DNA from: Pseudomonadota bacterium
GTDB lineage: Bacteria; Pseudomonadota; Gammaproteobacteria; Steroidobacterales; Steroidobacteraceae
Assembly: GCA_019352035.1 (NCBI GenBank)
Contig: JABBNZ010000011.1
Coordinates: 1-49,985, forward strand
Reading direction: 5' to 3'
DNA: 49,985 nucleotides
Shown: positions 43,817 through 49,985 of the stretch, one piece after another
Numbering within the stretch: the stretch's first letter is position 1
Layout: each line of letters begins with the position of its first letter
Program-made: the position numbers and the translations under genes
Notes under the pieces: generated by a model
What the model saw: the letters and a program-made list of their open reading frames with translations, nothing else
The model's database searches: none
What the model was told of the DNA's origin: nothing

Positions 43817-43889
43817 GCTGCGCCACTTCCGCCCATTCGTCAAAGCGGCGAGAATGACAGGCAGCAGACCAGGTCGTAGGTAGCCTTCC

Positions 43890-44516
43890 ATGCATGAGCC
43901 CACCCCCACCGTCTTCGTGGTCGACGACGACAACGCGGTCCGCAATTCCCTGCGCCTGCTTTTGAAATCCGTGGGCCTGGCCTCCCAGCCGCTCGGCTCG
44001 GCCGCGGAGTTCCTCGAGACCTACCGCCCGAGCCAACCCGGATGTCTCGTGCTCGATGTGCGCATGCCCGGGATGAGCGGCCTCGAACTGCAGCGGGAAC
44101 TGAATCTGCGGGGGGCGACGATTCCGGTCATCTTCATCACCGGCCACGGCGACATCCCGATGGCGGTGGAAGCCATGCAACAGGGCGCCTTCGATTTCCT
44201 GGCGAAGCCCTTCCGCGACCAGGAGCTGATCGACCGTGTTCAGCGCGCGCTGGCCAAGGACGGCACGACGCGCGCGGCGCTCACGGAGCGCGAGCGCATC
44301 CGCGAGCGACTGGAGTCCCTCACCCCGCGCGAGCGCGAGGTGCTCTCCCTGATGACCCAGGGCAAGCCCAACAAGATCATGGCTCACGAGCTCGGCGTCA
44401 GCCAGCGCACCGTCGAGATCCATCGGGCGCGGGTCATGGAAAAGAGCGGCGCCAGCTCCCTCGCCCAGCTCGTGCGCATGGTCATGGACCAGGAGCCCGA
44501 GAACGCCGCCGGGTAG
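43890..44516 (+). CDS. FixJ-type two-component response regulator
   Basis: A 208-residue regulator. The receiver domain has VFVVDDDNAV, the phospho-acceptor D56 in CLVLDVRMPGMSG, FITGHGD and FDFLAKPF with the conserved lysine. The LuxR-type helix-turn-helix is LTPREREVLSLMTQGKPNKIMAHELGVSQRTVEIHRARVMEK. Length and linker are typical of FixJ/TodT/StyR. It is divergent from the LOG gene and carries its own copy of the conserved promoter block, suggesting autoregulation. Two histidine kinases are nearby (46072 and 46925). It is the best candidate reader of the heptamer sites in the window. Confidence 0.93.
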   Translation: MHEPTPTVFVVDDDNAVRNSLRLLLKSVGLASQPLGSAAEFLETYRPSQPGCLVLDVRMPGMSGLELQRELNLRGATIPVIFITGHGDIPMAVEAMQQGAFDFLAKPFRDQELIDRVQRALAKDGTTRAALTERERIRERLESLTPREREVLSLMTQGKPNKIMAHELGVSQRTVEIHRARVMEKSGASSLAQLVRMVMDQEPENAAG

Positions 44517-44546
44517 AGCCCGGCCCCAGCGTTCCAGCAGGGACCC

Positions 44547-44565
44547 GCCTCCGGGCCCGGGAGGC
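44547..44565. terminator. GC-rich hairpin after the response regulator gene
   Basis: GCCTCC (44547-44552) and GGAGGC (44560-44565) form a 6-bp stem around GGGCCCG. There is no clear T-run (ATTGGCTTAT follows), so termination would be weak. Confidence 0.3.
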
Positions 44566-44594
44566 CCCGCATTGGCTTATCATCCATCGGATCC

Positions 44595-45968
44595 ATGCCA
44601 CATACGACTCGCATGCCGGGGAGCGCCGGCGCTCTGCTCACCGATCTCTATCAGCTCACCATGGCTCATGCCTACTTCCGGGAAGGCATGACCGAGACCG
44701 CCGTGTTCGAGCTGTTCGTGCGCCGGTTGCCGCCGGCGCGCCGCTTCCTCGTCGCCGCCGGCCTCGAGCGGGCTTTGGAGTTCATCGGAGCACTCCGCTT
44801 CACGGCGGCGGAGTTGGAGTTTCTCGCCGCGCAAGGCATCTTCGCGCAGCCGTTTCTCGATTATCTGAGCACCTTCCGCTTCACCGGGACGGTGCACGCC
44901 ATGCCGGAGGGCAGCCCCTTCTTCGCGGAAGAGCCGATTCTGCGGGTCACCGCCCCGATCATAGAGGCCCAGCTGCTGGAGAGCCGCCTCATCAACATCA
45001 TCCATTTCCAGACTCTGATCGCCAGCAAGGCGGCCCGCTGTGTGATAGCGGCGGACGGACGCCGGCTGCTCGATTTCGGCATGCGGCGCGCGCATGAGGG
45101 GGATGCGGCACTCCTCGCCGCGCGCGCCGCCTATCTGGCGGGCTTCGATGCCACGGCCACAGTGGAGGCCGGACGGCAATGGGGAATCCCGATCTGCGGC
45201 ACGGTCGCCCATTCCTACATCGAAGCCCACGACGACGAGGAGCAGGCGTTCCGCAGCTTCACGAGTGGCATGCCCTCCCGCACGACGCTGCTCATCGACA
45301 CGTACGACACGATCCGCGCCGCCGGGAAGGTCGCGCGCCTGCAGAGCGAGCTCAATGCGCAGGGCTCGCCGCACGGTGTCGAGTCGGTGCGCATCGACAG
45401 CGGCGACCTGGGCGCGCAGGCGAGAGAGGTGCGGCGGATCCTCGACGAGCACGGCTGCCGGGACGTGCGCATTGCTTTGAGCGGCAACCTCGATGAGCAT
45501 CGGATCGCCGCTCTCGTGTCTTCCGGGGTGCCGGCGGACGCGTTCGGCGTTGGAACCTCCCTGGGCGTTTCGGCCGACGCGCCCGCGCTCGACATGGCCT
45601 ACAAGCTGCAGATGTACGCAGACCGGCCGCGCCGCAAGCGCTCGCCCGGCAAGGTCACCTGGCCAGGCGCGAAGCAGGTATTCCGCGAATACGACACGCT
45701 GGGGGCGGCCTCATGCGACCGGATCGTGCTGGAGGGCGAGCAGGCCGCCGGAGCGCCGCTCCTCACCGAGGTGATGCAGGCCGGCCAGGCCGTTGCCGCC
45801 TCGAGGCCCCTGGAAGCGATCCGGAGGGATTGCCAGCATCAGGTCCGAGCGTTGCCGCAATATGTACTGCGGCTGGAGGAGCGGCCGGCCGCCGGCAACG
45901 GCTCTCAGAGTTATCCCGTGACCCGGTCGGCCGCGCTCGAGGCGCTGGCGCGCGCGTCCTCGAGCTGA
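44595..45968 (+). CDS. pncB: Nicotinate phosphoribosyltransferase
   Basis: The 457-residue enzyme joins nicotinate to PRPP in NAD salvage. Motifs are LLTDLYQLTMAHAYFREGM, the LDFGMRRAHEGDAALLAARAAYLAGFDAT active segment, ICGTVAHSYIEAHDDEEQAF with the regulatory histidine, and VRIDSGDLGAQAREVRRILD. It belongs to the long PncB type. The start ATG 44595 has no obvious ribosome site. It lies between the response regulator and kinase genes; PncB2 (Rv0573c) of the DosR regulon is the parallel. Confidence 0.93.
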   Translation: MPHTTRMPGSAGALLTDLYQLTMAHAYFREGMTETAVFELFVRRLPPARRFLVAAGLERALEFIGALRFTAAELEFLAAQGIFAQPFLDYLSTFRFTGTVHAMPEGSPFFAEEPILRVTAPIIEAQLLESRLINIIHFQTLIASKAARCVIAADGRRLLDFGMRRAHEGDAALLAARAAYLAGFDATATVEAGRQWGIPICGTVAHSYIEAHDDEEQAFRSFTSGMPSRTTLLIDTYDTIRAAGKVARLQSELNAQGSPHGVESVRIDSGDLGAQAREVRRILDEHGCRDVRIALSGNLDEHRIAALVSSGVPADAFGVGTSLGVSADAPALDMAYKLQMYADRPRRKRSPGKVTWPGAKQVFREYDTLGAASCDRIVLEGEQAAGAPLLTEVMQAGQAVAASRPLEAIRRDCQHQVRALPQYVLRLEERPAAGNGSQSYPVTRSAALEALARASSS

Positions 45969-46003
45969 GACGGATGGGGGGGCGGCCTGCCCGCGGCGCC
46001 GGC

Positions 46004-46049
46004 ATGCGGAACATACCTAGAGACGCGCGCGAGGCCCTGGCCCGATACT
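46004..46049 (+). promoter_or_regulatory. Predicted promoter of the sensor-less kinase with activator site
   Basis: ATGCGGA-ACA-TACCTAG at 46004-46020 followed by AGAC, then GATACT at 46044-46049, a fair -10. It is the twin of the block at 43771: the same 17-base core except one base and the same 40-base offset to the hexamer. Confidence 0.6.
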
Positions 46050-46071
46050 GAAGAAGGACCCGAATCCCTAT

Positions 46072-46896
46072 GTGCAGCCAATGCCTAACGCTCTGACTCC
46101 GCCGTCCGCCCCTCGTCCTGAGCCCGGCTCGCAGTCGGAGACCGTTCCCGAAGCGCCGGCTTCCGGCCCGGGAGCCACCCTGCACGGCCGCATGCTGCAG
46201 GTCTCCCGGCTCGCCACCATCGGCGAAATGGCCGCTGGCGTGGCGCACGAGCTCAACCAACCCTTGACCGCGATCGCCAACTACGCACAGGCCTGCGACC
46301 GGCTGCTCGCACGCCCGGCCGCCAATCTGGAAGACATCCATACCGCCCTGAGGGAGATTGCGGCTCAGGCGGTGCGGGCCGGCGACATCCTGCGCCGCCT
46401 TCGCAGCCTCGCCCGCTCTCAGCCCATGCGCCGGGAGCGCGCCGACATCAACGCGGTGATCGAGGAGATCAGCGATCTGCTCACGGCGGATGCCCGCGCT
46501 CACAGAGGCGTCCTGACCTTCGATCTCACCCCTGCGCTGCCGCCGATATCCATCGATTCCGTGCAGCTGCAGCATGTGATCGTCAATCTCGTGCGCAACG
46601 GCCTGGAGGCCCAATCGGATGCGGTCCCCGGAACGCGCGAGCTCAGACTCACCACCGGCCTCTCGGCCGACGGCGAGGTCGAGATCACGATCAGCGACAA
46701 CGGCCCCGGTCTTTCCCCCCAGGCGCTCGAGCGCCTGTTCGATCCCTTCTTCTCGACCAAGCCCGAGGGCACGGGGCTCGGACTCGCCATCAGCAATACG
46801 GTGGTGCGCGCCCACGACGGCTCGCTCGGCCACCGCCCCAACCAGCCCTGCGGCGCGTGCTTCTTCATCCGGCTGCCGCCCGAGCGCGGAGTATGA
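46072..46896 (+). CDS. Cytosolic histidine kinase without a sensor domain
   Basis: The 274-residue protein has an unstructured proline-rich N-terminus (about 1-35), then a HisKA domain with H59 in GEMAAGVAHELNQPLTAIANYAQAC, and a HATPase_c domain with NLVRNGLEAQ (N box), ISDNGPGLSP (G1) and STKPEGTGLGLAISNTVV (G2). This resembles the C-terminal half of FixL/DctB-type kinases; no PAS, GAF or membrane helix is present, so a partner must supply the signal. Start is GTG 46072 or ATG 46081; AAGGA at 46054-46058 is nearer the former. It precedes the PAS hybrid kinase by 28 bases. Confidence 0.9.
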   Translation: MQPMPNALTPPSAPRPEPGSQSETVPEAPASGPGATLHGRMLQVSRLATIGEMAAGVAHELNQPLTAIANYAQACDRLLARPAANLEDIHTALREIAAQAVRAGDILRRLRSLARSQPMRRERADINAVIEEISDLLTADARAHRGVLTFDLTPALPPISIDSVQLQHVIVNLVRNGLEAQSDAVPGTRELRLTTGLSADGEVEITISDNGPGLSPQALERLFDPFFSTKPEGTGLGLAISNTVVRAHDGSLGHRPNQPCGACFFIRLPPERGV

Positions 46897-46924
46897 TGCG
46901 CATCGTCAGCATCAGCCGCGCCGC

Positions 46925-48430
46925 ATGCTCTCGCCCGAACTGCTCGGAAAAGTCCTCGAGTCCGCGCCCGACACCGTCGTGATCGTCGATGGCGGGGGCG
47001 TGGTGCTCTTCGCCAGCCGGCAGATCACGGCGCTCGCCGGATACCTGCCCGAGGAAGTCCTCGGGCGCCCGATGGAGATCCTGATGCCCGAGCGCTTCAG
47101 GAGAACGCATCTGCTCCATCGCGGCAACTACAGCCGCGATGCGCACACCCGTCCGATGGGCGTCGATCTCGAGCTCTTCGCACTGCACAAGGACGGCAGG
47201 GAGCTTCCCGTCGAGATCAGTCTGAGTCCGATCCGCGATGACGGGCGGCTGCTGGTCGCGGCGGCCATTCGCGATGCGGCCGAGCGCAAGCGCATCCAGA
47301 CGGAGCTGCGGCAGGCGCGCGAGACCGCCGATCGCGCCAATCTCGCCAAGAGCCGCTTCCTCGCCGCGGCGAGCCATGACCTGCGCCAGCCGCTGCAGAC
47401 CCTTTCCCTCCTCAACGGCACGCTCCGGCGGACCGTCCGCGACCCGATCGCCGCGGAAGCGGTGCTCCAGCAGGGGCAGGCCATCGAGGCGATGTCGCGC
47501 CTCACCAACGCGCTGCTCGACATCAGCAAGCTGGAATCGGGCGCCATCCGGCCCGACCCCGCCGACTTCGCCGTTGCGACGCTCTTCGAGGAGCTGCGCA
47601 ACGAGTTTGCCAGTCTCGCCGCGAACAAGGGCCTGGAGCTGCGGATCGGGGCTCCCGGCCCCTCCGCGCACTCCGATGCGTCGCTGGTCGGGCAGATTCT
47701 GCGCAACCTGATCTCCAACGCCATCAAGTACACGCGCGAGGGCTGGGTTCAGCTGCGTGCCACCGCGGGCGCCAAGGGTGTGCGCCTGGAAGTGGCCGAC
47801 ACGGGCGTCGGCATCCCCGCCGATCAGTTGCCCTACATCTACGACGAGTTCTATCAGGTGGGGGTCCCGAGCAACACCTCCCGCGAGGGCTACGGGCTCG
47901 GCCTCGCCATCGTGCAGCGGCTCGTGAAGCTCCTCGGTTTGCGGCTCGAGGTGCGCTCCGAGGTCGGCCGCGGGTCGACGTTCGCGCTCGAGCTGCCGGC
48001 GGCCGCGGGAGTTGCCGCCGGCGAACGCCCGCCCGAATCGCTCTCATCCCGGCAGGCAATGCCCGGCACCGCGCGCATTCTGCTCGTCGACGACGATGCG
48101 GGAGTCAGGAACGCCACGGCGATGCTGCTCGAGGTGGAGGGATTCGAGGTCGCTCGCGCCGCCTCGCTCGCCGAGGCGATCCGCGAAGCGCGCCGCGGCG
48201 AGAGAATCGATCTCGTGATCGCCGACTATCACCTGCAGAAGGGCGAGACCGGAGTCGATGTCATCGCGGCGGTACGCCAGCTCGCGGGTGAAAGCCTTGC
48301 CGCCGTGCTGGTGAGCGGCGATACATCGTCGAAGCTTCGCGGCCTGGAGGCGCATGAGCGCCTGCGGGTCGCCAGCAAGCCCATCCGGGCCGACGAGCTG
48401 CTGCGTCTGATAGGATCGCTGCTTCCTTGA
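46925..48430 (+). CDS. PAS-domain hybrid histidine kinase with receiver
   Basis: A 501-residue soluble protein. The PAS domain (about 5-120) contains VVIVDGGGVVLFASRQITALAGYLPEEVLGRPMEILMPERF and HKDGRELPVEISLSPI. H151 is in SRFLAAASHDLRQPLQTLSLLNG, and the ATPase domain has NLISNAIKYTREG, VADTGVGIP and GYGLGLAIVQRLVKL. The C-terminal receiver (about 385-500) has ILLVDDDAGVR and LVIADYHLQKGETG. The PAS is similar in outline to FixL PAS but I cannot confirm a haem ligand. It may feed phosphate to the FixJ-type regulator or sense redox state. ATG 46925 is used. Confidence 0.9.
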   Translation: MLSPELLGKVLESAPDTVVIVDGGGVVLFASRQITALAGYLPEEVLGRPMEILMPERFRRTHLLHRGNYSRDAHTRPMGVDLELFALHKDGRELPVEISLSPIRDDGRLLVAAAIRDAAERKRIQTELRQARETADRANLAKSRFLAAASHDLRQPLQTLSLLNGTLRRTVRDPIAAEAVLQQGQAIEAMSRLTNALLDISKLESGAIRPDPADFAVATLFEELRNEFASLAANKGLELRIGAPGPSAHSDASLVGQILRNLISNAIKYTREGWVQLRATAGAKGVRLEVADTGVGIPADQLPYIYDEFYQVGVPSNTSREGYGLGLAIVQRLVKLLGLRLEVRSEVGRGSTFALELPAAAGVAAGERPPESLSSRQAMPGTARILLVDDDAGVRNATAMLLEVEGFEVARAASLAEAIREARRGERIDLVIADYHLQKGETGVDVIAAVRQLAGESLAAVLVSGDTSSKLRGLEAHERLRVASKPIRADELLRLIGSLLP

Positions 48431-48438
48431 AGCGCTGG

Positions 48439-48459
48439 ATCCGGGCATCCTGCCCGGAT
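48439..48459. terminator. Bidirectional hairpin between hybrid kinase and cardiolipin synthase
   Basis: ATCCGGGC-ATCCT-GCCCGGAT: eight perfectly paired bases around a five-base loop in the 49-base gap between convergent genes. It lacks a long T-run but is the best terminator-like structure in the window. Confidence 0.55.
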
Positions 48460-48479
48460 TAACCCGTCCCCGTGCCTGA

Positions 48480-49883
48480 CTACAGGTACGGTGAGAACAG
48501 CCAGAAGAGGCTGTCGCGCACGCGGCCTCCCAGGCTCTGGCGGGCGCAGTCCCGCGCCAGGACCTCGAACGCATGCTCGCGCGCGGACAGAACGTACGCG
48601 GCGAGCTCCGTGCACACCGTCGCGTCATAAACTTCGACGGCGACCTCGAAGTTCAATCGCAGGCTTCTCGGGTCGAGGTTGGCCGAGCCGATCTGGGCGT
48701 AGGCGCCGTCGACGACCAGGAGCTTGGTGTGGGAGAAAGGCGGGCGCTGCAGGAACACGCGCACGCCCCGCTCGAGAAGCGCCGGCAGCCAGCGCCGCGT
48801 GGCCCAGTCCACATAGCGCAGATTGCTGCGGGCCGGCAGCACCAGGCAGACCTCGACACCGCGCAGCGCGGCCGTCTGCAGCGCCGCCGTGAGCTCCGGC
48901 GGCGGGATGAAGTAGGGAGTCATGATGAGCACCTGCCGGTGCGCGACCGAGATGGCCCCCAGGATCACGAACAGCAGCTTGTCGTTGTCCTCATCCGGGC
49001 CCTCGGTGATGACCCGGCAGATGCTTCCGCCGGCGTGGGCGCCAAGCAATGGGAGCTGCAGCGATTCGCCAGTGGCGAACAGCCAGTCGGCGGCGAAGCA
49101 CTCCGCGAGCTGACTCACGGCCGGCCCCCGGAGCCGGAAGTGCAGGTCCGCCATGCGCCGATGCTGCGCCTTGCCGACTTCCCTGCCGCCGATGTTCATA
49201 CCGCCGGCGAAGCCGGTCTCGCCATCCGCGATGAGGAGCTTGCGGTGATTGCGCAGGTTGAGGGACAGCACCGGCGGCGCAAGTCTCGGCGGCAGAAACC
49301 GTGCGGCGGGCACTCCACTGTCCCGCAATAGGCGAACCGCCCTCGGCCAGCTGTACCACTCCCCGACGCCATCCACCAGCACTCGGACCCGCACGCCGCG
49401 CCTGACGGCCGCCGCAAGCGCCGCGATGAAGTCGCGCCCGACGGGATCCGTCTCGAAAATATAGGTCGAGAGCCAGATCGAGCGGCGCGCCTCCCCGATC
49501 GCGGCCAGCATGACCGGGAAGGCCTTCTCCCCGTTCTCCAGCTGCACCACCTCGTTGCCGGACAGCATCGGTCGCCGCGTTACCGCATCGCCTATGCGCG
49601 CCAACTGCGCGGCCATGTCCTGCGGGGGCTGACCCTCCTCCGAGCCGCCGAGGGACGGCAGTCGCGCCCGGAGTTGCCTGGCGCGCGTGCGCACGCGATT
49701 GACGCCGAAGAGCACATAGAGGGCGAGGCCGGCAATCGGGAGCAGCCAGCAGGTGGCGATCCAGCCGAGCGCGCTGCGCGGATCGGGTTTGGTGAGGAGC
49801 GCATGCAGGGCGCCCGCCGCCGCACAGATCACGTACAGCGCGATCAGCAGCGCCGCCCCGATCGCATCAGGGTGCCAGGGCAC
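48480..49883 (-). CDS. cls: Cardiolipin synthase (phospholipase D family)
   Basis: The 467-residue protein has two N-terminal membrane helices (ALLIALYVICAAAGALHALL and IATCWLLPIAGLALYVLFG) and two PLD motifs: NHRKLLIADGETGFAGGMNIG and SHTKLLVVDGAYAQIGSANLDPRS. It condenses two phosphatidylglycerols, or PG and PE, into cardiolipin at the inner membrane. Both histidine-lysine-aspartate sets are intact. The start appears to be GTG 49883, with only a weak ribosome site; no ATG precedes the first helix. Confidence 0.92.
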   Translation of the reverse strand: MPWHPDAIGAALLIALYVICAAAGALHALLTKPDPRSALGWIATCWLLPIAGLALYVLFGVNRVRTRARQLRARLPSLGGSEEGQPPQDMAAQLARIGDAVTRRPMLSGNEVVQLENGEKAFPVMLAAIGEARRSIWLSTYIFETDPVGRDFIAALAAAVRRGVRVRVLVDGVGEWYSWPRAVRLLRDSGVPAARFLPPRLAPPVLSLNLRNHRKLLIADGETGFAGGMNIGGREVGKAQHRRMADLHFRLRGPAVSQLAECFAADWLFATGESLQLPLLGAHAGGSICRVITEGPDEDNDKLLFVILGAISVAHRQVLIMTPYFIPPPELTAALQTAALRGVEVCLVLPARSNLRYVDWATRRWLPALLERGVRVFLQRPPFSHTKLLVVDGAYAQIGSANLDPRSLRLNFEVAVEVYDATVCTELAAYVLSAREHAFEVLARDCARQSLGGRVRDSLFWLFSPYL

Positions 49884-49939
49884 GTTCGCTGCAGGCGGAG
49901 GTCTTTCGCATGCCCCATTATCGTATGATTTGACTCAGC

Positions 49940-49955
49940 GCGCGGCTTGCCGCGC
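49940..49955. repeat. Short GC palindrome upstream of the last gene
   Basis: GCGCGGC-TT-GCCGCGC, a perfect seven-base inverted repeat between a TATGAT hexamer (49924-49929) and the start at 49972. It could be an operator or an mRNA hairpin. Confidence 0.3.
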
Positions 49956-49971
49956 CCGATGGGAGCTCACG

Positions 49972-49985
49972 ATGCAACACCGGCC
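49972..49985 (+). CDS. Start of an unidentified gene, cut by the window end
   Basis: ATG 49972 is preceded by GGGAG (49961-49965) at six-base spacing. Only four full codons (MQHR) are visible, so no family can be given. Confidence 0.4.

Noticed and set aside
49901-49930. Heptamer-type site before cls and the last gene (ATCGTAT)
   Set aside because: Only one half matches and there is no partner at four bases.

Overview
The window is about 50 kb of GC-rich, densely packed proteobacterial chromosome with almost no spacer DNA. Gene content suggests a gammaproteobacterium, with modest confidence: an N-type ATPase operon, a DUF6763 protein, a FixJ-type regulator and a long PolX. I saw no insertion sequence, integrase, CRISPR array, tRNA or rRNA.

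Layout. 1-1505: the tail of a c-type cytochrome and a DUF4010 membrane protein. 1516-7663: alpha-glucan phosphorylase, Hsp20, an ADP-forming acyl-CoA synthetase fused to a GNAT acetyltransferase, and a tandem universal stress protein. 7716-15239: a ribbon-helix-helix regulator and a six-gene hydrogenase-4/complex-I-like operon (hyfB-C-E-F-G-I order) whose large subunit has lost all visible NiFe ligands. 15241-16859: CBS-BON and Usp proteins. 16873-23425: a complete N-type ATPase operon (atpDCQRBEFAG). 23459-26332: a 5'-truncated sugar nucleotidyltransferase remnant, a host-attachment-family protein and an APH-like kinase. 26349-29220: class II ribonucleotide reductase and PRPP synthetase. 29242-34161: DUF6763 protein, PolX and PEP synthase. 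34229-38436: BON protein, a second-type GroEL, CBS protein, phosphofructokinase and another CBS protein. 38433-43699: an APH/AAA fusion kinase, HemN, a beta-CASP nuclease and a LOG-family protein. 43890-48430: FixJ-type response regulator, nicotinate phosphoribosyltransferase, a sensor-less histidine kinase and a PAS hybrid histidine kinase. 48480-49883: cardiolipin synthase, followed by the first codons of another gene.

How it fits together. The gene set closely parallels the functional families of the mycobacterial DosR dormancy regulon: Hsp20, several Usp and CBS proteins, class II RNR, pncB, a phosphofructokinase, an APH/AAA kinase and a six-subunit hydrogenase-like complex without NiFe ligands, all beside a NarL/FixJ-class regulator with histidine kinases. 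Energy-economy genes accompany it: glycogen phosphorolysis, PFK, PEP synthase, ADP-forming acyl-CoA synthetase and a rotary N-ATPase. HemN and the cobalamin RNR do not need oxygen. I infer a low-oxygen or energy-starvation survival island.

The strongest new signal is in the spacers. A dyad of two inverted heptamers resembling TRCGSAT, four bases apart (ATnCGCA-N4-TACGsAT), recurs before hsp20/glgP, usp, the host-attachment gene, nrdJ, polX/ppsA and the LOG gene. A 3-base-spaced variant lies before both the FixJ-type regulator and its likely kinase, each time with a -10-like hexamer at exactly the same offset. This is probably the operator of the local two-component system.
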